Part shown: positions 31,720 to 42,263 of the stretch, in pieces
Layout of the letters: each line of letters opens with the position of its first letter
Position numbering within the stretch: the first letter of the stretch is position 1
NCBI GenBank assembly: GCA_034231615.1
Contig: CM067314.1
Coordinates: 13,767,415 to 13,831,414, forward strand
Direction: 5' to 3'
From: Meghimatium bilineatum
Taxonomy: Eukaryota > Mollusca > Gastropoda > Stylommatophora > Philomycidae
Length of the DNA stretch: 64,000 bases
Notes under the pieces: generated by a model
What the model saw: the letters and a program-made list of their open reading frames with translations, nothing else
Databases searched by the model: none
What the model was told of the DNA's origin: nothing
Made by a program: the position numbers and the translations under genes

Positions 31720-32110
31720 ATCATCATGTGAAATTCTTTCCAGAACGTGGTTTTCCTTATCTATTCTCTGAACAATGCGCGATTTTGGGATGAATTGACC
31801 TGCGCAGCTAGAGACATGTTTAAATAATCTCATTTATCACTACACCATCGTCGTCTTGGACGCCCACTTCTCCTGTTGCCGATAACTCTGTCTTCAGCTA
31901 TTAATCATTCCATGCTGTTATGTCGCTTTATATGACAAATAAAACACAGCTTTCTTGTTAAGGAGCCAGTCCACTGTCATGTTTATTGATTTTAACACTT
32001 CTTGATTTGTCTTTTTAGCTGTTGATTCTTACTTGCTCCATCTGGAGATTTCCATGTAAATAATCTTCTAGGGTTGTGTATGAAGAATGTGTTTGTGATG
32101 GCAAATTTTT
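31720..32110 (-). pseudogene. RTE-type LINE, endonuclease joined to C-terminus
   Basis: Minus strand from 32105: NTFFIHNPRRLFTWKSPDGA and SKNQ, the endonuclease-domain signature seen again at 40360 (FFDHENRRLYTWKSPGDRKS). About 60 bp later it passes into a C-terminal block resembling 62395-62560 (cytosolic FxxHxKR...GRP...E.FHM), ending at a (GAT)n tail near 31712. The whole reverse transcriptase is missing, so this is an internally deleted copy. Confidence 0.55.
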
Positions 32111-32579
32111 TTTTAAAAAGAATGTTATTAAGCGATCCCCCGAAAAATATTGGCAATCGAAGGTACCAAATATCCATACCATGTTCATTACTGAAACTAA
32201 AGGTCATGGTCGTGTAACAACATTTAGAATTATGGGATTAATAATACATTGGAATGTGTATATGTAGCGAACAAATACCGCCATATCTGATTCTACAACT
32301 AAGCTGTAAGCCCTTTAGCGTAGGCAAAAATTGTGGAGGGGAGAAGGGAGCACATATTTACGCACTCTGACCTGGACATAACTGTTTCTAGTAGTGAGTC
32401 ATCATGCGTGTGAATGTGTGAGCTGGCGACTGCACGAGACAGACCATGTGAGAATAAACACGTTGAGTGAGGGAGTTAAAGAAAAAAAAAATTAAGTGGG
32501 GAAAAATGTCATTGATCCTGAGACTTTTAGTGTCGTTTGGTATTAACACATGGTGTCTATAAAGTCACTGTGCCCTGAA

Positions 32580-32695
<116 letters not shown>

Positions 32696-32699
32696 AGCT

Positions 32700-33644
32700 C
32701 TGTAATTTTGGTGTTTTCTATAGGTTCCTCGAAAACAGCACTCAGACGGATCATATTTGGCACCTTTGTAGTTTAGTCATTTACCAGCCGGTGGCTCTCG
32801 CCGGAAATCGTAAAAGGCCTCTTGTGCTTTATCAAATGATATGATTGGTTAGCGTTTTACCTCTGACCGATGTACAAAGGTCAAACACCTGTAAATAAAT
32901 CAATAGGTCTAGAAAATATATATTTTATTTCGACCGAAGTTTAGTATATTTTAACAGGCTCAATATTCCTTCTCCTTGCCTTTTGCTGATACCGTGTTTA
33001 TTTCTGTCTATGAGCGAATCGCATAATACTTTTTATATCGACATTTCTGTTGTATTCTTAAATTTTAATCTATCGAGCGTTGATTTCTCAGATAAACATT
33101 GAGATCACTACGTTTTGAAAAGAATACGCCGCATGACACAAATTAGAGCACAACTTTCATAAAGCTATAATTTTAAACTGTCTATCATGTGTCCGGAATA
33201 GCTCCGTTTGTACTAGCGTACGAACGTGAAGTATATTAGGGGAGGGAATGTGGCCGTGGGTTTTCGACCCTGCGGTGTTACTTAAAAAAAAAGATGTTTT
33301 GGTTAATATGTAGAACCTTAAACATATCAAGTCATTGCTAAATTATAAGTACGAGGTAAAATATTCGTATCTATTCTATTTTTCTCTGTTGTTTTATTCT
33401 TGCAAGGGCAATGCAAGGCAATACATCTAGTGAAATATAACGTGCTCAATATGACATAATTGAAGTAAATTGTCTATTTTTCATGGTACTCAGCAGATTG
33501 TTGTTAGTTGCAGAGTTAACTTTTCTTCGTTGACCAAGAAATAACTTTTTTATGATTTGAACTACTTAACCAAACACGATTAATATAGGCAGTAGTGTAT
33601 TTTTCTGAAAACATCAGCAATAATAGAAGAGCCGTTGGCGAATT
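32700..33644. other. No recognised feature
   Basis: About 0.9 kb of AT-rich, apparently unique sequence with no supported gene or repeat. Confidence 0.5.
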
Positions 33645-33776
33645 GGAAAGTAGCCTTCTAAAATGACTTCAATTTTTCTCGTTATTCTATTTGGTCATCA
33701 TAATTATACTTGGTGGTTAACATGAATACCACAGGAAAAACGAAATGAGTCTTTTTAGAAGGCTGTTTTCCAACTA
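33645..33776. mobile_element. MITE-like hairpin element (family M)
   Basis: Inverted arms TTGGAAAGTAGCCTTCTAAA and TTTAGAAGGCTGTTTTCCAA, with the centre TTGGTCATCATAATTATACT. Centre and arms match the family M copy at 1072-1208. Confidence 0.7.
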
Positions 33777-33940
33777 GATAACAGTTATTCTATTACTGAC
33801 GGACATGGTTTTTTTAAAGAATTAGTGTAGGTCAAAGACCCCCACCCACATATTGGGGATTGACATATTGAGATTGTCATAAATTACTTCACAAATTTTT
33901 CTGTTAGTACTTTAACTTTTTTCCTAATTTTTGGCTCTTT

Positions 33941-34500
33941 ATGGATATTTTGTCTAGAATATTTTGTCTAGAATATTTTGTCTGGGAATATTGTGTATGG
34001 TATATTTTGTCTGGGAATATTTTGTCTGGAATATTTTGTCTGGGAATATTTTTTCTGGAATATATTGTCTGGGAATATTTTGTATGGTATATTTTGTCTG
34101 GGAATATTTTGTCTGGAATATATTGTCTGGTATATTTTGTCTGGGAATAATTTTGTATGGTATATTTTGTCTGGGAATATTTTGTCTGGGAATATTTTGT
34201 ATGGTATATTTTGTCTGGGAATATATTGTCTGGTATATTTTGTCTGGGAATATATTGTCTGTGAATATTTTGTCTGGAATATATTGTCTGGTATATTTTG
34301 TATGGGAATATTTTGTCTAGAATATTTGTCTGGTATATTTTGCCTGGGAATATTTTGTCTGGAATATAATGTGTGGTATATTTTGTCTGGGAATATTTTG
34401 TATGGTATATTTTATCTGGGAATATTTTGTCTGGACATTTTGTCCGGTATATTTTGTCTGGGAATATTTTGTATGGTATATTTTGTCTGGGATATTATGT
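33941..34500. repeat. Irregular 13-17-bp minisatellite (GGGAATATTTTGTCT)
   Basis: About 36 units built from TGGGAATATTTTGTC, TGGTATATTTTGTC and TGGAATATATTGTC, in mixed order with periods of 13-16 bp. Three frames stay open for 60-180 codons because TAA/TAG/TGA are rare in the unit. They would give Trp/Phe/Leu/Cys-rich peptides and are not taken as genes. Confidence 0.93.
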
Positions 34501-34694
34501 TATTGGACCTGTTGGGACTGTTGTTATGAGAAAGCCCATGTAGAAATTCAGCAACTAATAAATGGACAAAGCTGGTATGAGTTCCTTGTCAATACAGTCG
34601 TATGGACTCATTGAGAGTTATCCTTCTTTATTTTTATGCTAAACCACATCGTTCCTGGGTATGACGTCAATGGAAAATACATGTGTAATCTTCA

Positions 34695-34745
34695 GATTAT
34701 ATTGTAGAATATATTGTAGATTATATTGTAGATTATATTGTAGAT
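34695..34745. repeat. 13-bp tandem repeat
   Basis: Four copies of ATTATATTGTAG(A). Confidence 0.85.
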
Positions 34746-34852
34746 TAACAAGATGCAGGCCTGAGAACAGAATGCGTTCTGTGTTGGTTACAGCTTTGCT
34801 GTGATATCTGTGCCTTACGGCCTTATACATCCGACTTCAGCATGGAATCATA
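34746..34852 (-). mobile_element. R repeat fragment
   Basis: AACAAGATGCAGGCCTGAG, GAATGCGTTCTGTGTTGG, TGTGCCTTACGGCCTTATAC and CATCCGACTTCAGCATGG match minus-strand R (39045-39145). Confidence 0.6.
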
Positions 34853-34954
34853 GTTCAGTATTCCCTACACGCCTTAATGGCGTAGAGAAAATAGTAAATG
34901 AACTTGTAAAAAAGGAATTGTGATTACGAAATAGTTCAAAGTGAGTCACGAACA

Positions 34955-34960
34955 GAGAGG

Positions 34961-34991
<31 letters not shown>

Positions 34992-35190
34992 AGGGAGAGA
35001 AGGGACGCGAGGTCGTTAGATAGGGAAGAAAAAGAGGGAGATAGAGTGGGAGAGAGGGTGGGAGAAAGATGGAGGGGTGACGGGGAGTAAAGAGAGGAGA
35101 TAGTGAGAGAAAGTTAGAGTATGAGAGAGTGGCAGAGAGAGTGAGAGGAAAGGAGAGAATAAGAGAGAGGGAGGAAGAGGCAGAGAATGA
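34955..35190. repeat. (GA)n-rich tract
   Basis: Purine-rich GAGAGAGA tract with G runs. Cytidine/thymidine-rich frames on the minus strand are compositional. Confidence 0.9.
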
Positions 35191-35699
35191 CAAGTAAATA
35201 TAACGAACGTGAGATAAATATAAATAAAAGAAATATGGAAAAAGAGAGACAAAATGTTGACATATCTTCACTCAAGATAGCCTTATCATTGAAGATGTTT
35301 CAGACCTAGCGTGAGCAGTGAGGTGTTCAACATGGCAGATTGTGGCAGTGCGTGGTAAACCGTCAGGCAACCTACAGGTGGAATTCATACACACGTGCTA
35401 TGATAACATTCCGATGTCTATAAATAGGTACACATCATTGGAGGACGTATCCTGTTTACAGGTGTTCTGGAGATAATACCTGAGTGCCATGTCAGTATTT
35501 TGTGGTAAAGATATCTTCTTGTTTCTGTAGTTTGTTCATCCTTTTATATGTATCTTTTACATGTATCTTTTACATGTATCTTTTAAGTGTTTAAACTTTC
35601 CATGATGTTCTCCCTATTCTTCTATATACCCACAAACATACAATAATAAATCGCCCGTGTATTGGTACATGACCTTTTTCAATAAAGACCTCTCAACAG

Positions 35700-35885
35700 A
35701 ATTAATTGATCATTCTTTCGTAACGTTTTTGATTATTTACGTAAATTCGGTTGGTCACTTTTTATATATGCTTGGAGTAGGCTTGGTTATTTTTAGTATG
35801 TGATTCCAAGTATATAAATAGTGACCAATGGAAAAAAATGTACGAATGAAGGATTAATGAATTCTGGGAACAGGTCTTCTAAACT
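35700..35885. mobile_element. MITE-like hairpin element (family M)
   Basis: GGTTGGTCACTTTTTATATA and AAGTATATAAATAGTGACCA form the core inverted pair; CATTCTTTCGTAACG and CGAATGAAGGATTAATG extend it. It ends near ACAGGTCTTCTAAAC. Confidence 0.6.
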
Positions 35886-35904
35886 GCTGACCGTCTCGAT
35901 TGGC

Positions 35905-36020
35905 GGGTCCCGATAGGGGAGCAAAGAATAGCGACACTGCTACCTGCCGTGCATGTTGTAAGAAAAGGAGACTAATGAGGCTTTTAGTTGGAATTGATTG
36001 CCCTATCCCATATAGGAGAA
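35905..36020 (+). mobile_element. R repeat 5' half
   Basis: GATAGGGGAGCAAAGAATAG, then CGACACTGCTACCTGCC and GCCCTATCCCATATAGG, match the 5' half of R at 7660-7760. Confidence 0.6.
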
Positions 36021-36028
36021 AACATAAT

Positions 36029-36105
36029 GTAGCAAACGGGATTTGAGCCAGGTTTGCTTAAATGGCACCTACTCGCCTCGCAAGCTGTCATCTGAGCAGA
36101 GCTGG
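36029..36105 (-). mobile_element. tRNA-like SINE fragment
   Basis: The minus strand has CCTGGCTCAAATCCCG, B-box-like, with a tRNA-like stretch 5' of it. It is short and diverged, between R and a LINE. Confidence 0.3.
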
Positions 36106-36149
36106 TTAAAATTATGTTTGCGCAGTTATGATTTTTCTTTATTAATGAA

Positions 36150-36715
36150 TTCTCGCATCTTCTGTAGTATATTATTCGTGATGGCTTTAGCGTCATTGTC
36201 AAGGCTAACTGTGATTTGGAAAAGCAACATCAGTGTTGGAGTGAAAATCAAACTGTATAAGTCGCTGGTGCTTTCTGTTGTGCTGTATGGTTGTGAGAGT
36301 TGGACACTAACTGCGGACATGGAGAGAAGATTACATGCTTTCGAGTACAAATCCCACAGAAAAATTCTATGAATTTCCTATAGGGAACATAAGACCAATG
36401 TGTACGTAAGAAATAAAGTAGAGATGTGTGCAGGTTTTCAGGAGCCATTGCTTTCAATAGTGAAACGACGAAAACTAGCATGGTTCGGACATTTATGCAG
36501 GCACGATTCCTTGTCAAAAACAATACTACAGGGAACTGTCGAGGGTGGAAGAAGCAGAGGATGACAAATAAAGACATGGACAGACAACTTCAAGGAATGG
36601 ACAGGGCAAGCTATTTCTACACTCATCCGCATCGCTGAGGATAGAATTCGCTGGAGGACTGTGTGTGCTGAGGCATGCAATGTGGTACCCCTACCCCAAA
36701 TCACCTTCTGATTGT
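36150..36715 (+). pseudogene. RTE-type LINE thumb and C-terminus (family K)
   Basis: Plus strand: ALASLSRLTVIWKSNISVGV, then KLYKSLVLSVVLYGCESWTL and MERRLHAFEYKSHRKIL (thumb), a stop at 36370, then further frames KRRKLAWFGHLCRHDSL and WTDNFKEWTG. It is nearly identical in sequence to the minus-strand copy at 54500-55215 and, for the C-terminus, to 49758-50012. There is no palm. It ends in a short TGATTGATTAA-like tail near 36712. Confidence 0.82.
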
Positions 36716-36720
36716 TTGAT

Positions 36721-36897
36721 TAATGATCCCATTTAGGGTCAAAGTAACACATATGCCATGCTGAGGTCGGATACATGAAGCCGAAAGGCGCAGATATAGA
36801 AGCTAAACTGTAAGTTCTGACATAACGCACTCCGTTCTCCGGACTACATTATGCTAATATGCAGGAGTTTGACAACGAACTCAGAAGGAAAATAATG
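36721..36897 (+). mobile_element. R repeat 3' two-thirds
   Basis: CCATGCTGAGGTCGGATAC, GAAGCCGAAAGGCGCAGAT, TGACATAACGCACTCCGTTC and GGAGTTTGACAACGAACTC, ending CAGAAGGAAAAT. It directly follows the family K LINE tail. Confidence 0.7.
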
Positions 36898-36904
36898 ATA
36901 CATG

Positions 36905-37070
36905 CTCATATCTTGTCGTATGTGCCCGATGTCCTCACTGTCAAGTTATAAGCCTCCGGTTCTGTGTTGTATGTGCCGATGTCCTCACTATAAAGTTGTA
37001 AGTCTCCGGTTCTGTGTCGTATGTGCCCGATGTCTTCACTGTCAAGTTGTAAGCCTCCGGTTCTGTGAAA
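36905..37070. repeat. ~53-bp tandem repeat, 3 copies
   Basis: Three copies of CGTATGTGCCCGATGTCCTC, then ACTGTCAAGTTGTAAGCC, then TCCGGTTCTGTG. Confidence 0.88.
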
Positions 37071-37257
37071 GATTTCCAGTCTCGTCCAGTGTCAAATTCA
37101 GCAAATCAATATTGTCTTGGTCTGCCACTTGTTCCATTACCTGGAATCTTTCCCTGGATGATGATTCTTATTGTGCCTTTTTATAGGAGGCGAGAGCATC
37201 AGACGGCATCAATCATAATACATTAAAGGGGCGGCATTTCGATGAAAAACCTTTTAA

Positions 37258-38345
37258 GGTAATCATCATCATCAAGTGACGTCTCCGCAGCGAAAGTTGC
37301 CTGCAACAGACCTCCAACATCCCCTGTCTCTTGTTTTGGTGGTACACTCTGCTAGACTGTAACCTGTCCATCTTGTGATGTTACTTTCCCACTTGTATCT
37401 CTGCCTACCTCTTGCTCGCTTCCCTTTGACTTTACCCTCAAGTAAGGTCTTCAATAAAGTGTCATGTCTTTTAATGTGTCCAAAATATTTTATTTGCCTG
37501 ATCTTTATTTTCTCTTAGTAGTTCTTTCTTCATATTAAGTGTCTTTAGAACCTCTTTATTTGTTTTCTTCTCTTTCCATGACGATCTTCCTATTCTTCTA
37601 TATACACACATCTCAAAGGCATCAATTCTGTCTTTTAATTGTTTATTTAATGTCCATGTTTCTGAGCCATACATTAATATAGAATAGATGTAGCATTTTG
37701 TAACTCTCAATTTGAACTTGTTTGTAATTTGTTTAGATGTTACTATTTTCCGAATGTCATTGAAGGTACTTTTAGCCATTACTATTCTTCTGTTATCTTC
37801 TTCCTCTCTAACATTTTCTCTAATATTTCATCTGTCATCCATGTTTGTTTGTTCTTGGTTTTTCTTATTGGTAAATTTTCATTTGATGTTTGAATACTTT
37901 TCCTTAGACTATCCCATTTATTGTCTATTTTCTCTTCTGGATTTTCCCTTCTGTATTGGTTCATGCATTCTATCATTAGATGTTTATATCTATTCCTTAC
38001 ATGTACAATGTATTTTTGTTGTATGTCTGGTTGTTTTAGCGTTGATGCGTCTATCTGTGGTTCTTGGACTCTTCTATGTTCTATCCTTTAAGTTTGACAT
38101 GTATTTTGCACAGCACTGGATTATGGTCTGAGCTGATATTTGCTCCTGGATATGTTTTAGTGTTCTTGAAACTATTTCTAAATCTATTGTTGACCATAAT
38201 ATAATCTATTTGGTTCCTCTCTCTATGTATATAATCTTCTATTTTCATGTTCAAAGAATATGTTACATACAGTCCTCACAGAGCTTGTATAAGTCTCCCT
38301 CCTCTGTTCAAAAGTTCAGGGAACAGTAAAATTTGTTCTTAAATA
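37258..38345 (-). pseudogene. RTE-type LINE (family T), palm deleted
   Basis: Minus strand from 38345: end of the endonuclease (RNQIDYIMVNNRFRNS; SSDHNPVLCKI), linker (MIECMNQYRRENPEEKIDNK, then TWMTDEILEKMLERKK), a jump near 37780 straight into the thumb (MAKSTFNDIRKIV; YIYSILMYGSETWTLNKQL), and the C-terminus (EGKVKGKRARGRQRYKW; WRSVAGNF). It ends in a (GAT)n tail at about 37262. The whole catalytic palm with FADD is absent. The partner at 39840-41610 has the same order. Confidence 0.82.
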
Positions 38346-38361
38346 AAAAAAGAAAAATATA

Positions 38362-38481
38362 AATGGCAACTAAATCAAGACCCAAAATTAATATTGAGAA
38401 CTTCATTTTGGAAGTCACACATTTTGATTATTTAGGAACTAATATCAACGACTGCGCAGTTAAGATTAAGAGAAGAACAGC
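38362..38481 (+). pseudogene. LINE thumb fragment
   Basis: MATKSRPKINIENFILEVTH, then FDYLGTNINDCAVKIKRRTA, resembles the FxYLGTxI...EIxxRI start of the RTE thumb. It is broken by the tail of the minus-strand LINE at 38480. Confidence 0.5.
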
Positions 38482-38765
38482 AATCATCATCATCAAGTGC
38501 CATGCCGAATGGCGTTGGCGATCCTATCTCTCCATGTAAATCGATCTCCCATATTTGTCAGCATTTCTGTTGGTGTCGTAAAAGCGAAGCCATTTAGTCA
38601 AACTGTTCAATATCGTTTCTCTAGGTCTTCCCCTTGATCTTTTCCCCTCTATCTTTCCTGTTGTCACTATATTCTCAATGCCTCCTCTTCTCATTATGTG
38701 CCCAACAAATGTTGACTGTCTTTTTCTTATATTATCAATAATGCATCTTTTCACATCCAACTTTT
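38480..38765 (-). pseudogene. RTE-type LINE C-terminus
   Basis: The minus strand reads NIRKRQSTFVGHIMRRGGIE, then NIVTTGKIEGKRSRGRPRE and ILNSLTKWLRFYDTNRNADK. It is a C-terminal block like that at 7105 but from a different subfamily. A (GAT)n tail (plus-strand CATCATCATCATC) lies at 38484-38496. Confidence 0.75.
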
Positions 38766-38820
38766 AAGACATTCTTTATTAGTAATCTTTGATATGAATC
38801 CGGTTGTCATAATGCGACGA

Positions 38821-38980
38821 CGTGGTTTCAATGTTTGCATTTGTGTTTTCTGGATTACGTGGTTTCCATGTTTACATTTGTGTTTTCTGGATTACGTGTT
38901 TTCAATGTTTACATTTGTGTTTTCTGGATTACGTGGTTTCCATGTTTGCATTTGTGTTTTCTGGATTATGTGGTTTCAAT
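38821..38980. repeat. 37-bp minisatellite, 4 copies
   Basis: Four copies of GTGGTTTCAATGTTTGCATT, then TGTGTTTTCTGGATTAC, with C/A and G/A variants. Confidence 0.93.
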
Positions 38981-39009
38981 GGTGTGGTTAGCATATTACT
39001 GGTGAGTCT

Positions 39010-39300
39010 TCTTCTTCTGCGTTCGTTCTCAAAATCCTGCAGATTAGCAGGATGTAGTCCGAAGAACGGAATGCGTTGTGTCATGGTTTACAGCATTGCT
39101 GCGATATCTGCGCCTTTCGGCCTGACGCATCCGACTTCAGCATGACTTTGGGTCACTGGCCCTATATGGGATGGGACAGCCACTCCATCCCATAACCTCC
39201 TTAGTCGCCTTTTACGACATGCGTGGGAGGTAAACAGTGTTGCTATTCTTTGCTTCCCTTTCGGGCCCCGGCAACACACTAACGTCTGGTGATAGTGTGA
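39010..39300 (-). mobile_element. R repeat, near-complete copy
   Basis: Minus-strand copy of R, starting with the complement of its tail (CTTCTTCTTCTGCGTTCG) and running through CAGGATGTAGTCCGAAG, GCGCCTTTCGGCCTGACGC, CATCCGACTTCAGCATGAC and GCCTTTTACGACATGCG to GGGCCCCGGCAACACAC. It covers the same span as 7626-7906. Confidence 0.82.
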
Positions 39301-39498
39301 TGCCAAAATTTGTTCCAGCCTGTATGATCTGGGGTTTTTTTGTGTGGTTCGTAGTCGATTATAGGTGGAATGTAAATCATTCGTTTGTTCCGATTCGCGT
39401 TTGATACAAACAAAAAAATGGCCCCTCGATTACTCCAGTTAACGGCTAATTTCACAACGTAGAATTTCATCACAAAGAGACATCTAAAAGACAGAAAC
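39301..39498. other. No recognised feature
   Basis: Short stretch between R and a minisatellite. Nothing recognised. Confidence 0.4.
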
Positions 39499-39660
39499 AT
39501 GGAATGTCCATCCCTAGACAAAAACATGGAATGTCCATCCCTAGACAAAAACATGGAATGTCCATCCCTAGACAAAAACATGGAATGTCCTTCCCTAGAC
39601 AAAAACATGGAATGTCCATCCCTAGACAAAAACATGGAATGTCCATCCCTAGACAAAAAG
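39499..39660. repeat. 27-bp minisatellite, 6 copies
   Basis: Six near-identical units ATGGAATGTCCATCCCTAGA followed by CAAAAAC. The frame MECPSLDKN is open but compositional. It abuts the 5' region of the family T LINE. Confidence 0.95.
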
Positions 39661-39839
39661 TCTGTGACGGAGCGTGAGGCAGAGCAATCCAAATGGATCA
39701 ACGGCTCAAACTGCGAAATAGCAAAGTGTGTGGCGCACAAGAAAAAAGTTCAGGGCATAAGAATAAATGTTGGCTGGCCACTGTGGAAAAGACTTGGACC
39801 TTAGCACGTAAACCCCAAAGCCAAGCAACGGATCAACAA

Positions 39840-41610
39840 CATCTAAAGATTAGGAACAAACATATTAGAACAGCAACATGGAATGTTAGAACACTACAGC
39901 AGTCAGGGAAGCTAGAAAAGTTAATATTGAAGGCAGAAACATTAAATGTAGATATTCTAAAGACAGGATGGAAAGATGTTGGGTACACAAGAAATGAAAA
40001 TGTTAGTTTTATACATTCAGGAGGAGATTACCATGAACGAGGGGTATGAATATTGATCAAGAAGGAAATAGAAAAATACATCAGCGGGTACTGGACATAT
40101 AACAACAGAATGATGATGCTACAGATCTAGCCACTGAACAAACCTACAGATTACACTCAAGAAGAAATCGAACGTTACTACGAAGACCTACAACAACTAC
40201 TCAAGTGAGTAAAATAGACATTCTAATAATCAGGGGAAAATACATACAAAAATAGGAAAAGAAAGACACAATAACATTGTAGGGCAATTTGGATTAGGGA
40301 CAAGAAATGAAAGAGGAGAAAGACTTATACAGTTTTGTGAGGAAACATGACCATAGGTAATACATTCTTTGATCATGAGAATAGAAGATTATATACATGG
40401 AAAAGCCCTGGAGACAGAAAGAGTAACCAAATAGATTATATTATTGTCAACAATAGATATAGAAATAGTGTCAAAAACATCAAAACATACCCAGGTGCAG
40501 ATATGAACTCGGACCATAATCCAGTGCTGTGCAAAATAAATGTCAAACTTAAGAAGATAAAACAGAATAATGCAACATCCACAGATAGACACATCAGCAC
40601 TAAAACAACCAGACGTACAACAAAAATACCTTGTAGATGTAAGGAATAGATATAAACATCTAATGATAGAATGCATGGAACAATACAGAAGGGAAAATCC
40701 AGAAGAGAATATAGACAATAAATGGGATAGTCTAAGGAAAAGTATTCAAACAGATGAAAATTTACCAATAAGAAAAACCACGCCAAACAAACATGGATGA
40801 CAGATGAAATATAAGAGAAAATGTTAGAGAGAAAGAAAGCAAAAAATGCCCCAAAATACTCAATTATAGACAATTGGATGCGTAACATGTACAGAAAAGC
40901 GAAAAAACAATGGCTAGAAACAAAATGCAGTGAAATAGAGATGTCAATTTAACAGAAAACAAGAACAAGAGCTAAACATAAATAAATATGGAGAGAAACT
41001 ACAACAAGTAAAACATTGTCAATAACTTGGACACATAGTAACAACTGACAGCAGATGTGAAACAGAGGTTAAAAGGAGAATAGGAAAGGCTAAAAGTACC
41101 TTCAATGACATGAGGAAAATAGTAACATCTAAACAAAGTACAGACAGCTTAAAAATGAGAATTATAAAATGCTACATCTATTCTATATTAATTTATGGTT
41201 CAGAAACATGGACACTAAATAAACAATTAGAAGACAGAATTGATGCCTTTGAGATGGGTTTATAGAAGAATAGGGAGAGTATCATGGAAAGAGAAGAAAA
41301 CAAATAAAGAGGTTCTAAAAACTCTTAATATGAAGAAAGAATTATTAAGAGAAATAAAGATCAGGCAAATAAAATATTTTGGACACATTAAAAGACATGA
41401 CAACTTATTGAAGACCTTACTTGAGGGTAAAGTCAAAGGGAAGCGAGACAGTAGAGGTAGACAGAGGTACAAGTGGGAGAGTAAAATCACAAGATGGACA
41501 GGTTTCAGACTAGCAGAGTGCACCACCAAAACAAGAGATAGGGGATGTTGGAGATCTGTTGCAGCCAACCTTCGTTACGTAGACGGAACTTGATGATGAT
41601 GATGAATGAT
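39840..41610 (+). pseudogene. RTE-type LINE (family T), palm deleted
   Basis: Plus-strand order: endonuclease start KHIRTATWNVRTLQQSGKLE (39869-39930), endonuclease end GNTFFDHENRRLYTWKSPGD, NQIDYIIVNNRYRNSV and NSDHNPVLCKINVKL (40360-40560), linker MIECMEQYRRENPEENIDNK and NKHGXQMKYXRKC, then near 40960-41030 a jump into the thumb (LGHIVTTDSRCETEVKRRIG; YIYSILIYGSETWTLNKQLE), and the C-terminus RRIGRVSWKEKKTNKEVL, FGHIKRHDNLLKTLLEG. It ends in a (GAT)n tail at 41593-41606. The RT palm (motifs A-C) is gone and several stops and frameshifts are present. This copy retains a recognisable endonuclease with the SDH signature. Confidence 0.85.
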
Positions 41611-42263
41611 ACAATATAACAACCAATGACAAGTATGGAGATACAATGACAGGCAGTGTGGTGGTGTATGTAGCGTACTGAAGGATACATAGAGGGGAGA
41701 AAGGCTACCCAACATCGTGATGCGTGTAATATAACAGTACACAATCAATGATAATTATGGAGGAATAATGACAGAAAGGGTGACAGTTTACGTAGTTTAC
41801 AGATGCAAGACTGTCTGCATAGCTAGAACCGTCTAAACCACATGCGAATAAAGGATGCAAACCTGTCTATAGAGATTAAGAGCCGTCTCCCAACAGGCAT
41901 ATGATTTTCACTATATATGGAAACTACCAATGACAAGTATGGAAGATCAATGACGAATGAGTACGATGATGGTTAATATAACTTAAAGAAAGAAAAATAA
42001 AACTTTAAAAAACTAATAAAGCTCGTGTACGTGTCGGGTATGATTCCCTTTAATCTGCTAATATAGCTTATAGAACTAAAAACTAGGATAAACAAGACTG
42101 AATATGGAGGAACAATGGCGATTAGATGGCGGTATATATATCTTATAGTGGGAACAATAAAGCTTTACAACGCTAGACAAGAGCGTATCGAGTAATTTTC
42201 TCATAATAATATACCTTATATAACGAAACACTATGACAAGAAATATATGACAATGGAGGCCCA
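41611..42263. repeat. Degenerate long-period repeat upstream of the transposase
   Basis: ATGACAAGTATGGAG-like, GTAGCTTAAAGAA-like and CTAATATAGCTTATAGAAC-like segments recur at roughly 150-200-bp spacing (for example 41625, 41755, 41930, 42085, 42240). It suggests an old tandem repeat or subterminal repeats of a DNA transposon. It continues into the first codons of the next frame, to about 42450. Confidence 0.4.

Noticed and set aside
33941-34529. Frames of 69-183 codons rich in Trp, Phe and Cys.
   Set aside because: Minisatellite composition: all three frames are open for long stretches.
36249-36577. Minus-strand frame of 109 codons and similar shadows opposite LINE fragments.
   Set aside because: Antisense to recognised LINE coding sequence.
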